This document shows positions 8,789 through 18,603 of a DNA stretch of 23,222 nt, one piece after another. Position 1 is the stretch's first letter; every line of letters begins with the position of its first letter. The stretch lies in contig JBAZRN010000016.1 of the NCBI GenBank assembly GCA_041663325.1, forward strand, positions 1-23,222, given 5' to 3'. A program made the position numbers and the translations under genes. This stretch comes from CAJBLF01 sp041663325. GTDB lineage: Bacteria; Patescibacteriota; Gracilibacteria; Absconditabacterales; Absconditicoccaceae. A model generated the notes under the pieces. That model made no database searches, had not been told where the DNA came from, and worked only from the letters and a program-made list of their open reading frames with translations.

Positions 8789-9070
8789 ATGCATTCAAAC
8801 GATAAAAAAAAGAAACAACTTATCGCATTCAAGAAAGCAAGAAGCTTATTGGACAAAATAATCACTATGGCAGAGAAAGACGAATATTGCATCCATATCA
8901 TCCAACAGAATCTTGCAGTAATTGGGCTATTAAAAAATGTGAACTTACAACTCTTAGACTGACATCTCCATTGTTGTTTTGTAGATGCGGTCAAAGCCAA
9001 TGATAAGAAAAAAATGAATACCATGATCGAAGAAATATTGACGATAGTTAAGACAGCACAAAATAAGTAA
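8789..9070 (+). CDS. csoR: Copper-sensing transcriptional repressor CsoR
   Basis: 93 residues, ATG 8789, TAA 9068-9070. CsoR/DUF156 proteins are all-helical repressors that leave DNA when Cu(I) binds. The copper ligands are all present with exact family spacing: Cys34 (EYCIHIIQQ), His59 (DGHLHCC) and Cys63, i.e. Cys-x24-His-x3-Cys as in CsoR Cys36/His61/Cys65. The Gly before His59 is coded by UGA; standard translation would end the protein in the middle of the metal site. First gene of the copper operon, with promoter and operator directly upstream, so it probably controls itself and the downstream genes. Confidence 0.92.
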
Positions 9071-9103
9071 TCAGATTATAATAGTTTTATTTCAAAAAAG
9101 TGT

Positions 9104-9487
9104 ATGAAAAAAATCTTTTCAATAATAGCGCTTATAGTATATATACTCTCGATAAACACACTTCTCCATGCAAGCACTATGGGATTTTTTTCACATACTA
9201 GGAATGAGATCTGACAGTGTCATGCTCACCAACAATCATCAACTAACAAAACACAAAGCATAGATTGCTGTGAACTCGCTTTTTCAAGTGCATATTCAAA
9301 TATACAGATACAGTTAGAATATACAGATTACTTACCGCATAAAATGCCGACATTCAATTATCTTGTAAAAGACCTATACACAACAAAAGATAAAATACTA
9401 ACAACAGTTTGGAGTCCATGACGAAATACGAATATCAAATATAACAAATTTTCTGATCTCTTTGGCATCATAGTAAATTTAAGCTAA
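9104..9487 (+). CDS. Secreted Cys/His-rich protein of copper operon
   Basis: 127 residues, ATG 9104, TAA 9485-9487. It has a signal peptide (KKIFSIIALIVYILSINTLL, cleavage probably after HAS near residue 24). The mature part has possible metal ligands: His31, Cys39-His40-Ala-His42 (QCHAHQQ) and Cys55-Cys56 (SIDCCEL), then about 70 residues without cysteine. UGA at GQCH and SPGRN is Gly. It sits between csoR and the HMA/SafE/cupredoxin gene with short spacers, so it is likely induced by copper. A role in binding copper outside the membrane is inferred; no family was recognised. Confidence 0.7.
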
Positions 9488-9554
9488 GATAGGGTTTCTA
9501 ATTTTCACAATTTGATCTTCTGGAATTTTATTTTATCTTCTGAAATCTTTTATT

Positions 9555-10865
9555 ATGTCAAAAATAAAAAAAATAATTTACATTAAAGGTATGCACTGCG
9601 TATCTTGTGAAATGCTCATTAAACAGTCATCAGAAACTATCGAGGGTGTCAAAGTAGAATATATTTCTTCAAATACAGGAATAATGTATATCGAAATACC
9701 AAACGAACAAGTGCTCCCACAAATAGAAAAATCCATCAGAGAAGCTTGATATCATGTCCTTGAAGGCAAACCTCAGCAAAATAAAAAAGAGATTAACCGA
9801 AAGCATATATTTTCATCAGTGATACTTGTCGGTATTTTCGCTTTAATTTTTTATAAACTCAATATCGTTCAATACCTTCCTTCCGTAGGAGATAAACTTT
9901 CATTATGAGTAGCATTATTGATGGGAATCATTGCTTCAGTTTCTACCTGTCTTGCAATCGTAGGAAGTATTGTCATTGGATTTGCAGAATATGGAGACAA
10001 AGAAACAGGAACAAAAAATCATCTCAAAACACAATTATCATTCCATGCATGAAGAATCGGAGGATTTTTTCTCTTATGAGGAATCTTAGGACTTATAGGT
10101 CAAGCAATGGCGATATCACTCACAACAACAACGATATTAACGATATTTGTAGGAATAGTGGTGCTTTGGATGTGATTACATCTTCTAGGACTCGCTCCAA
10201 ATATAAGCTCTGCCGGATTACATCTCCCTAAAAAATGGTCAGAAAAAACACTAACGACTAAAAATCCGATATTCGCTCCATTGATCGGTATGCTAACGTT
10301 TTTCTTACCCTGTGGATTTACCTTATCTATGCAATTGATTGCTATAAAAACAGGAAATTTCCGATTATGAGGATTGGCAATGGCTATTTTCGCATTAGGA
10401 ACAGCACCAGTATTATTGGCAGTAGGACTAGGATCATCATACATCAAGGAAAAGAAATTCAAACTACTCAACACTATCATAGGGACACTAATCGTATTTT
10501 TTTGAATATTCATGATCATGAATGGTCGACGTCTCTTAGGATGAATAGCAAGGTTTACAAATACCACTCAAACGACCACATTTACTGGAGAATATCAACG
10601 TATAGAAGTCTGATTTGATGGCTTAGCTCTAGTACCAGAAATTACCACACTAAATGTCGGAGGAAATTATGAATTGATCATAACTCCTACAGACAACGGA
10701 AAATGATGTATGGTAACTCAGACAATTCCAGGACTCGATAATAAAGTACATACCATCGTTAAATGACAACCTATTATATATAAGTTCACAAATATCCAAA
10801 AAGGTTCATATGACGTAGTTTGCGGAACCATGGGTATGTATCAATGAAAAATAATCGTGCAATAA
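9555..10865 (+). CDS. HMA / SafE-like (DsbD_2) / cupredoxin fusion
   Basis: 436 residues, ATG 9555, TAA 10863-10865, about 12 UGA Gly codons. Three parts: an HMA copper-binding domain (residues 1-64, GMHCVSC with Cys15 and Cys18); a multi-pass membrane region (about 83-340) of the TauE/SafE-like, DsbD_2 type with STCLAIVG (Cys132), FHAGRIGGFFLLGGILGL and LPCGFTLSMQ (Cys253); and a cupredoxin-like domain (about 345-436) with GKGCMV (Cys385) and VVCGTMGMYQGKIIV (Cys423, Met426, Met428). The same architecture is known in copper loci of other bacteria. It probably takes copper from the cytosolic HMA to the outer cupredoxin, or transfers electrons or copper across the membrane; the direction is not certain. 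Confidence 0.85.
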
Positions 10866-11056
10866 AAACTCGCTTCGCTCGTGTAATAAATTCGTTTCAC
10901 TCATGTAATTCGCTTTTCACGTAATAAGCTCATTTCACTCGCGTAATTAACTTCGTGCAAATTACCAATTACGGGCAAAGCCCAAATTACAATGTATTAC
11001 ATCCATTAGGACAAATTACATCCGATAGAACAAATTACGAACGAAGTTCTTATTAC
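10866..11056. repeat. ATTAC mini-hairpin array A3
   Basis: Begins directly after the stop codon of the preceding gene. Words include CTCGCTTCGCTCGTGTAAT, ACGGGCAAAGCCC, ATCCATTAGGA and GAACGAAGTTC, separated by AATTAC. Followed by a CTTTTAAT double repeat up to the next start codon. Confidence 0.75.
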
Positions 11057-11097
11057 AATATTAATTAATTATCTTTTAATCTTTTAATCTAATTACA

Positions 11098-11754
11098 ATG
11101 ACCCATAAAAAACAATTTAATACTCTCAACCACCAAAAGAACAAGTGAAACGAAGTTATTTTGGATGATTGAGGTATACCGGTGATTTGAGAAACTGTTA
11201 GCACAAACAAAGTGAAGTGATCACAGATTTCGAAAACAACCGCGTATTCGGGACGAATGATCGTCGTTTGAATAATCATCTTAGGATGAATACTCTATTT
11301 CATTTCTTCTGGAAATCTTTTTGCAAAAAATAGAACCAATTGAAACAATACAAACACAGCAGCAACTTCTAGCTATTCTTGTCCTATGATGAGAAATTGA
11401 TGAGGTGGATGATGTGGTGGAGGAAGCAGAACAACTACCACAACACCAATAACTACAAATACTGTAAACACAACAGCAACTTATGAAACGGTGAATGTCT
11501 GACACAGTGAAGTAAGTCTTATACCAGAGACAGTTACGTTGACTGCAGGCAAAAGCTATAAATTAATTATCACACCAACAGCAGATGGGGCATGATGTAT
11601 GAATACCATGACCTTCCCATGATTAGACAGCAATGTATACCCGGTCAAAAAAGACGTGCCGGTAATCATCGTAATCAACAATGCTAAAGCAGGAACATAC
11701 CAAGTAGTTTGTTGAGCTATGGGAATGCATCAATGAACTATTATTGTACAATAA
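11098..11754 (+). CDS. Membrane-anchored cupredoxin
   Basis: 218 residues, ATG 11098, TAA 11752-11754. A cytosolic N-terminal segment (1-51) carries the motif GETVSTNKVKGSQISK, also seen as a relic at 2739-2835. One membrane helix follows (residues 52-71, RMIVVGIIILGGILYF). A Thr/Asn/Gly-rich linker contains SCPMM and a run of six or more glycines, several coded by adjacent UGA. The C-terminal cupredoxin-like domain (about 125-218) matches the one in the previous gene: LTAGKSYKLIITPTADG, GAGCMN (Cys167) and VVCGAMGMHQGTIIV (Cys205, Met208, Met210, His211). Likely a surface copper binder working with CopA. The domain looks like a duplication of the upstream one. Confidence 0.8.
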
Positions 11755-11967
11755 TTCGCTTCACTCGCGTAATTAACTTCGTGTAATTAACTTCGTGTAA
11801 TCAACTTTGTGTAATTAACTTCGTGTAAATTACCAATTACGGGCAAAGCCCAAATTACAATGTATTACATCCATTAGGATATATTACGTTCGCATAAACG
11901 GACAAATTACGCCCGATAGGGCAAATTACAAACGAAGTTCTTATTACGGGCGAAGCCAAAATTACAT
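11755..11967. repeat. ATTAC mini-hairpin array A4
   Basis: Starts on the base after the stop codon. Contains four AACTTCGTGTAATT-like 14-bp units, then hairpin words GGGCAAAGCCC, ATCCATTAGGAT, GTTCGCATAAACGGAC, GCCCGATAGGGC and GGGCGAAGCC. The same words in the same order, on the other strand, make up 19207-19548. Confidence 0.8.
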
Positions 11968-11991
11968 TTTTATTTCTTTAATATTCTTATC

Positions 11992-12150
11992 ATGGCAACT
12001 ACAAAAGTACAAATCAGCTGCGAAGCTTGTGTTAAACTTATTAAAACTTTACCTGGCATCAAATCAGTGTCAGTAGCAGGAAAAACCGCTACCGTAGAAT
12101 TTGACGAAAAGAAAGTATCTGAACAAAAAATCCAACAAGCAGTTAAATAA
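11992..12150 (+). CDS. copZ: Short HMA copper chaperone
   Basis: 52 residues, ATG 11992, TAA 12148-12150, shorter than the usual 65-70 for CopZ. It keeps the metal site in VQISCEACVKLI (Cys10, Cys13) and the beta-alpha-beta pattern LPGIKSVSVAGKTATVEFDEKKV. The Met-Thr/His usually found before the first Cys is absent (ISCEAC rather than GMxCxxC). No UGA codon in frame. It lies between the cupredoxin gene and copA, so it probably passes Cu(I) to the HMA domains of CopA. Too short for most gene callers. Confidence 0.8.
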   Translation: MATTKVQISCEACVKLIKTLPGIKSVSVAGKTATVEFDEKKVSEQKIQQAVK

Positions 12151-12159
12151 CGTTACCTA

Positions 12160-12183
12160 GCCATATCCTTTAGGGTATGGAGG
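12160..12183 (+). promoter_or_regulatory. Second candidate CsoR operator
   Basis: An imperfect 8-bp palindrome CCATATCC/GGGTATGG (12161-12180) followed by AGG, in the 67-base gap before copA. It shares GGTATGG with the site upstream of csoR. It could be an operator for an internal copA promoter, or simply a hairpin between copZ and copA. Confidence 0.45.
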
Positions 12184-12217
12184 TGACAACAAATTTTATT
12201 TTTTTTAATATCACAAC

Positions 12218-15200
12218 ATGCAAAAACTACTTTTATCTATGCCCGATATCCATTGCAAATCTTGCGAGAAGTTAATTCATGCAAGTTTAGATAGTACAAC
12301 GGGAATAAAGTCAGTATCAGTTTTTCTGGATAAGAAAGAGACTGAAGTGACCTATGACGAAAAGAAAACGAATAAAAACGCTATCATAAAATCAATCAGT
12401 GAATGAACAGGCTATATAGCCACTGAGAAATGAAAAAATTCCGAGGCTTGAAGCTTGGAGCTTGAAGTTTGAAGCAAAAATCTTCCAGTAGAACAAGCAA
12501 ATGACACGAACAGTAAAATGGTATCCATCGATATTGACGGCATGCATTGCAGCAGCTGCGCATTGCTGATAGAGAAATCACTCAGAAAAACACCGGGAGT
12601 GCTTCAAGCTAGCGTCAACTTTTCCTCTGAACAAGCTATGGTCAAAATAGATCCGATGACAGCTTCAAAAGAAGAATTACTTAAAGCAGTAGAAGCTGCT
12701 GGATATTCATGAAACATCATAGACGAAAATCACGCATCTAATGAGATGGAAAAAAGAATCAAAGAAACCAGACATTGGAAAAAAAAATTTCTGCGATCTG
12801 CGATACTGAGCATCCCTATGGTTGCCTTCATGTTCTATGATTTTTTGCCAGGGATATTGCCACGAGAAAAAATAATTATGCCATGGACAGCAATCATTTC
12901 CTTACTATTAACAACTCCTATCTTATTTATTATATGAGCTGATTTCTTCAAGTGAGCATGGTCAGCACTCAAGATGAGAACTTTTAATATGTTTTCATTG
13001 ATCACGATAGGAACCAGTGTTGCATTCTTTTATAGTCTCTATAATTTATTGCTCTTTGCATATCAGACAGGATCATGGATAGGATTGAATGCGGAGAAAA
13101 TTCCCAATATCTATTTTGAAGTGGCAGGATTACTGATCATGTTTGTATCTCTAGGAAAATATTTGGAGGCAAAAGCTAAGTGATCAACCTCGCAAACCAT
13201 AGCGAAACTCATGGGACTAGCGCCAAAGACAGCTAAAGTCAAAAGAGGAACTACAGTTGTTGATGTGCCTATTGAACAGGTAAAAAAGGGAGATATCATC
13301 ATTGTGAAACCAGGAGAGAAAGTACCTATTGATGGAGTTTTGATTTCCTGACATTCAAGCATCGACGAATCTATGCTTACGGGGGAAAGTATTCCTATCG
13401 AAAAAATGGTGGGTACTAAAGTCTTTTGAGGGACAATAAATAAGTTATGAAGCTTTGAAATGGAGACTACAAAGATTGGTAATGAAACCGCACTCGCGCA
13501 AATCATCAGACTCATTCAAGAAGCGCAATGATCCAAAGCACCTATCCAATGATTCGCAGATAAGATCTCTGCAATATTTGTGCCGACAGTCATTATCATA
13601 GCGCTGATAGTATTCTTAATCTGGTTTTTTGTTGTATGAACCGGCTTAACTTCCGCATTGCTCTATTTTTCTGCAGTGATCGTCATCGCTTGTCCTTGCG
13701 CGCTTGGGTTAGCGACACCCACGGCATTGATGGTGGGAACTGGCAAATGAGCGCAGAATGGAATTCTGATAAAATGAGGCGAGCCCTTGGAAATGCTCTG
13801 CAAAGTAAACACTATTATCTTCGATAAAACAGGCACTATCACTGAAGGAAAACCACAAGTGACGGACATAGTAGCAGTCAATAGCTACGACGAAAATCAA
13901 CTTATACAAATTGCCATCGCACTAGAAGCGAAGTCTGAACACCCATTGGCTGAAGCTATTGTGAATTATGGGAAAGCAAATATGCTTCCTATGATAGGCA
14001 ATGTAGAGAAGTTTGAAGCGATTCCGTGAAAAGGAGTCCAATGAGAAATTCATGGTCAGCTCTATCTTTTGGGTACCAAAGCATTGTTGGCGGAAAAAAA
14101 TATCGGGATCGGAAACCTCTATCAAATAGAACAGCTGGAAGCTGAAGGGAAGACCGTCATGCTTTTGGCTACGGACAAAGAAATGATCGGCATCGTCGCA
14201 GTAGCGGATACCGTCAAAGCAAGTTCTGCTGAGGCCGTTGCAAGACTAAAAAAAGCGGGGCTCCTTGTCTATATGATTACCGGAGACAATCAAAGAACCG
14301 CTGAAGCGATAGCTCGCCAAGTGGGAATTGATCATGTCTTAGCGCAAGTATTGCCGCAGCATAAAGCGATGAAAATAAAAGAACTGCAAGATCAATGATA
14401 TATCGTCGCTATGGTTGGTGATGGGATTAATGACTCCCCTGCATTGACTCAAGCAGATGTGGGTATCGCCATGGGCTCAGGGGCTGACGTGGCGATGGAA
14501 TCCTGAAGCGTTGTCATTATGAAAAACGACTTGAACGATGTACTAACTGCTATACAACTTAGCAAAGCGACAGTAAACAAAATCAAACAGAATATGTTCT
14601 TCGCACTGTTTTATAACACCTTATGAATACCTATCGCGGCTGGAGTACTTGCAACACGGGGATTAACGTTGAAACCAGAATTTGCAGGATTAGCTATGGC
14701 AATGAGTTCTGTCTCCGTAGTATTGAATTCATTACTATTAAATTTTTTCCATCCAAAAAAGAAAAACTGGATTTCACTATTCGCTCCGCTTATTATGACA
14801 ATACTCTTTCTCAGCTTTTTTCGAAACTTTGCCAAATTAGGAAATGGACAAAACTTCGCATTCTCAGCAAACTTAAACGCTCCATGAATCAAAACAGATA
14901 TCAACCAATTTATCATCAACACTCCAAATAAAATCTGATTCACTCCGACAGGAATACCTAAATTATTTTTGGGAAGCGATACTATTACAAATGAATTCAC
15001 TATCAGTGAATGAACAGGAATAATGAATTCGACAGGGGCAGAAATGATTTTAGGTTATACTGAAGCGCAAATGATGAAAAGAGAAAGATTATTTACTAAA
15101 GTAGGAGATAGTCTATCAGGATTCTTTGGCTTATGAACAGTCAAAATCGTAGGAATAGTATGACCTACCAATACTTTATTGGATGAAGCGCATATTATAA

Positions 15201-15541
15201 ATATAAAATGATTTAGCTGACTTACTATCCACGATTCGTTAGTAATGAAAGAGACGCCTTTTGATGGAGAAGATCTCTTCTATCTCTATGATAAAAATAA
15301 TATTCCTTTGAAGCTGAAAAACATCATCAATCCAAAAAAGCTGACGTACAATTTAGACGGCAAAGAATACACCGCTATCTATCTAGGATATGATGCTGCG
15401 CAAGAAATGAGAGAGGGAAAAGAATTTACTAAAATATATGATACGATAGAAGAAAATGGAAAAGAATATATCGTCGCATGATTACCGAAGAAGACCTATA
15501 CCCTCTTAGATATGATGCACTTTGTACCAAAGGGCGAGTAA
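12218..15541 (+). CDS. copA: P1B-type Cu(+)-exporting ATPase with C-terminal extension
   Basis: 1107 residues, ATG 12218, TAA 15539-15541; typical CopA is about 750-850. Order: HMA1 (IHCKSC, Cys13/Cys16); a linker with the coding repeat; HMA2 (GMHCSSC, Cys111/Cys114); membrane helices; Cys-Pro-Cys at 492-494 (IACPCALGLATPTALM); phosphorylation site DKTGT from Asp536; SEHPL at 573-577; GDGINDSPAL from Gly734; a Tyr-Asn motif (FYNTLGIP); and MSSVS in TM8. These mark the Cu(I) P1B-1 class, pumping Cu(I) out of the cytosol with ATP. After TM8 comes an extra hydrophobic helix (SLFAPLIMTILFLSFF, about 853-868) and some 235 residues of unknown fold, which would then lie outside the membrane. UGA is Gly at GTGKGAQNGILIKGGEP and elsewhere. 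Standard-code reading breaks it into about a dozen pieces. Confidence 0.93.
12445..12475 (+). repeat. In-frame GCTTGAAGC-type coding repeat, copy 2
   Basis: GCTTGAAGC, 12 bases, then GTTTGAAGC, in the linker between HMA1 and HMA2 of CopA. Translated as EAGSLELEVGS in the same frame as copy 1 (AGSLKPKAGS), with UGA as Gly. Confidence 0.7.
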
Positions 15542-15561
15542 ATTCCATCACCCCCGTTTTA

Positions 15562-15644
15562 GCGTCATTCCCGCGAAGGCGGGAATCCATACTAAAGTAC
15601 CATAGCATGGATTCCGGCTACAAAACTTAACGCCGGAATGACGC
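15562..15644. repeat. 83-bp palindromic, MITE-like element (dRS3-like)
   Basis: Outer arms GCGTCATTCC (15562-15571) and GGAATGACGC (15635-15644) are exact inverted repeats; inner arms GGAATCCAT (15582-15590) and ATGGATTCC (15607-15615) likewise. It contains the small hairpin TCCCGCGAAGGCGGGA. The word ATTCCCGCGAAGGCGGGAAT is a repeat known from many bacterial genomes (dRS3-type). GC-rich compared with its surroundings, directly after copA. Confidence 0.75.
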
Positions 15645-15676
15645 CGGGTTGGGATGAGGAAAAAAACAACACAAAC

Positions 15677-15702
15677 AAAAAATCCGCATAAGCGGATTTT
15701 TT
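15677..15702. terminator. Bidirectional terminator after copA
   Basis: AAAAAATCCGC (15677-15687), loop ATAA, GCGGATTTTTT (15692-15702). An 11-bp perfect stem with an A-run and a T-run, serving copA on plus and the convergent gene on minus. Confidence 0.9.
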
Positions 15703-15707
15703 GATAA

Positions 15708-16409
15708 TTAACAATCTTCGTAAGCCATATATTGTACAGCCGTGTTTCATTGTCCTCCTTGTCCCATATGACAGCCACCAAAATCATATCCCATGCCATA
15801 TATTGTATTGCCTTCTTTTGCAAGAGTTAGAGATCCCACTTCTCAAAGACTCATAGCATTCCACATGTCATTATCTACATCTCGCCATCCTGTATATCTC
15901 AAATCAAATAATTTTCTAAAATTTTCCATTCTTTCTTGCTCATTCTTTCCTGGGAAAAAATTGATGAACATTTCTAATTCCGACTGATTTTTAAGAAGTT
16001 TTTTGTTTTGTAATTTACATTCCCTCTCTGCTGCTTCTGGAGTAAAATATATTACTCATTTGGTCGCTGTTCTTCCGATTCTGTCTTCATATTCTCCTTT
16101 AAAAACATCTATACCATTATGTTCCGCAGTAAGGATAGAGAACTTCTTTTTCATTTTAATTATCTCTATTTTGCCATCTGCACTTATTATAATATTTTCT
16201 TTCATTTCTCTCTGCCGATCAGGAGTGAGTTTGTTTAGTAATTCAGTATATCTTTTGTATTGTGGAAAAGGATTAGTTTCTTTATTTTTTTGAAAATCTT
16301 CAGATATTTCCTTGTGCACAGTTCAAGTTACACAACTTATTTCTTTATAAGAAGTTTTCTTTTGCTTCGTGACTTTACCATCCAGTCATCTAATTATTTT
16401 TTTTACCAT
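15708..16409 (-). CDS. Hypothetical protein with Gly/Cys-rich tail
   Basis: 233 residues, ATG 16407-16409, TAA 15708-15710. The first 110 residues are basic and hydrophilic (MVKKIIRLGDGKVTKQKK, then TELLNKLTPDRQREMKEN). A middle part reads KKFSILTAEHNGIDVFKGEY. The C-terminal region has WRDVDNDMWNAM and ends in a Gly-rich stretch, GMGYDFGGCHMGQGGQG, followed by TAVQYMAYEDC. No signal peptide, despite its place after the pilus genes. UGA codons at GVIYF, SLGEVG, TKGVI and QGNT are Gly. Family not recognised; the WRDVDNDMWN and Gly-rich tail may be conserved in relatives. Confidence 0.65.
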
Positions 16410-16519
16410 GACGATAAATTAGTGGATAAAAGAATACATGATAGATGTAATTATAATCAGAATCTGATATTATGCAAATATTTCCATTTTTCCACCTTAA
16501 TTCTACATTCTGCATTCAT

Positions 16520-17653
16520 TTACATTCCTGCTCATTCCATAATCTGCAAGATCAATCCAAAGATACCAAGCGCGATAACTACTACGATTCATCCTACAAA
16601 TATCAACATCACGGGTTCGATAATCTTTGAGGAACGCATAATGATATTGTTGAGATCTTCCTGATACATATCGAGGATATTATCCAAAGAATTGGAAAGA
16701 TTTGCAGATTCTTCACCCACCTTGATCATCACCGATACATCTGAAGGAATCAAATCAGTTTCATATTGTAAGACACTATAAATATTTTCTCATTTATTCA
16801 ATCACACCAAAATGCGTTCTATCATATCATGATATGCTGGGATACCAAGAATGTCCCTCAAAAGTTGAAAGGTTTGGACATAGCTCATTCCAGCGTTCAT
16901 CATAAGTTTCATATATCTGCAAAATTTCACAATATAGAAATATTTGGTCATCTTACCGATCATAGGAATATTGAGTAGAATATTGAACCAGGTTTTTTTT
17001 CAAAATTCCGTAGAAAAAAATACACCGCCTATCAAACTAAGTCATGCAGCGACTCAAAGTAATACTTTCCACTGCATTTGTAAAAAGAGTGAAATATTCT
17101 GCAATGCTCTAGTAATCCATGGCAATTGCAAGTTTTGGAAACTTTCAGCGATCGAAAATATATTGGGCAATACGAGCAAAAATAACGCAAGTACCGCAAC
17201 AATAGCCACTACGATAAGGATAGCAGGATAGATCAACGCGCCTACATATTTGTTTTTCATATCTTTGATATAAATATATTCTGTCGCAAGCGATTGAAGA
17301 ATCATAGGAAGTTCTCCAGACATTTCTCAGGTTTTGATCAATGAATAATCGCCAGCATCAAAATAATCAGGAAGTCTATTGAGCGCATACGAAAAGCTTT
17401 TACCTTTATGAAGAAACGCAGAAATATTTTTCGCAATCTCTTTTACCGCATAGTTTTCTGAAGTATCTCAAATAAGCTGTACTCCAGCAAAAAGAGAGAT
17501 TCCTCATTTGAGCAAATACGCTAATTCCTTGAAAAACAAAATCTTATCCTTGGCTCAGAAGCTTCCTCTATCCATGGATTGCAAAGCAGACACAATCACA
17601 CTATCGATCGGTCATGCCTTATACTCTTTTTCGCTGTTTTGTTCTTCTGACAT
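16520..17653 (-). CDS. pilC: Type IV pilus assembly platform protein PilC/GspF
   Basis: 377 residues, ATG 17651-17653, TAA 16520-16522; the usual PilC/GspF length is about 400. It shows two T2SSF repeats: first FFKELAYLLKGGISLFAGVQL, with GKSFSYALNRLPDYFD and LIKTGEMSGELPMILQSLA; second FCRYMKLMMNAGMSYVQTFQLL, with DLIPSDVSVMIKVGEESANL. Each repeat is followed by membrane helices (ALIYPAILIVVAIVAVLALF; the C-terminal IEPVMLIFVGG and VVVIALGIFGLI). The family sits in the inner membrane and couples the PilB/PilT ATPases to the pilin subunits. About ten UGA Gly codons fall at or near conserved glycines. Downstream of pilO, separated by array A5. Confidence 0.92.
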
Positions 17654-17695
17654 ACTACATAGAGAGACGAAATAAAAGATTGACTATATATTCAC

Positions 17696-17802
17696 GTTGT
17701 AATTCATCGTAATTTATCTCTTCGGGATATAATAAATCGTAATTGGTAATTAATTACGCGAAGCAAATTACACGAAGTTAATTACACGAAGTTAATTACG
17801 AA
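17696..17802. repeat. ATTAC mini-hairpin array A5
   Basis: Short array between pilO and pilC in reverse orientation to A1-A4. Includes ATCTCTTCGGGAT and two ACACGAAGTTAATT units, separated by GTAATT words, ending next to the pilO stop. Confidence 0.65.
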
Positions 17803-17805
17803 TCG

Positions 17806-18603
17806 TTAGTCTGTATAATAATAAGCATTCAAGTCTATATCCACTTTTTGTTGTGTAGTATAATTAGCGATATCGTAGTTTACTTTATCAATCTTATATA
17901 AGACACGATAGTTTACATCAGCGAGTACTCTTTTCTCTACATTGTCGATAAAAGAAAGTAATGCGTCTTTGGTATCAAAAGTGATATTAAGTTTGAGCGG
18001 AACGTAGAATAAATTTCAGAAAAATTGTTTTGATTCCCCGATAGCGATCTTATTAATTAATCCATTTTTAGCTTTGGTCACAGGATCTCTAAGTAAATAT
18101 TCATTGATATTTGCGAGCAGGATTTTTTCGTTGATAAACATTTTAGGATCTGTTAAATTATTGAGCTGAATATAGGATCTCGCAAATGAAAAGTTAGTTC
18201 TCAATGCAGGATCTATCGCGCTGCAATTTATTCTCGTATTGAGACACGAAATAATATTTGATTGCTGACTTTCAATTTTTTGGATCAATTTCTGATCAGC
18301 GTCAGATTGCAATTTCTTGATTTCAAAACTAGAAATCTGGAGATTGATATCGCTCACCTGCGTTTGGGTCGCTTGAAAATTATCCCATGCAGGCAAGAGA
18401 ATATTGTTGCCAAAAATCACAAGAACCAGTAAAAGAATTATGAAATAAATCCTATATCTGATACTCACGACTCTTGAAGTCGTAATCAATACCTGACTAT
18501 CTTCTGCGAGTGTATTGATTTCAGCAGATTTTTTTTGTTGTTGCTCACCAAGCAATCTATCAATAATCTGACTATTCTGCGGTGCTACCTGTTCCTGCAT
18601 CAT
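17806..18603 (-). CDS. pilO: PilO-like type IV pilus alignment protein
   Basis: 265 residues, ATG 18601-18603 (a second ATG is the next codon), TAA 17806-17808. A cytosolic N-terminus of about 45 residues, one membrane helix (YRIYFIILLLVLVIFGNNIL, about 50-70), then a coiled-coil stretch (TQTQVSDINLQISSFEIKK) and a C-terminal alpha/beta part with ITFDTKDALLSFIDNVEKR, as in PilO-type proteins (short ferredoxin-like fold). The family works with PilN as a periplasmic or extracytoplasmic dimer that links PilM/PilC to the rest of the machine. The start overlaps the end of the pilN-like gene by 32 bases. Assigned from topology, order and the C-terminal segment. Confidence 0.7.

Noticed and set aside
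10100..10567. Minus-strand ORF of 155 codons
   Set aside because: Antisense shadow of the HMA-SafE-cupredoxin gene, which has clear domain motifs.
13111..13515. Minus-strand ORF of 134 codons
   Set aside because: Antisense shadow of the CopA actuator region; no family features.
12218..15541. A series of short independent ORFs in the copA region, and a badly broken copA pseudogene
   Set aside because: All pieces are in one frame, are separated only by TGA, and every TGA that can be judged falls on a conserved Gly. It is one gene under table 25.
15548..15823. Minus-strand ORF of 91 codons
   Set aside because: It runs through the copA terminator and the MITE-like palindrome and overlaps the better-supported 15708-16409 frame.
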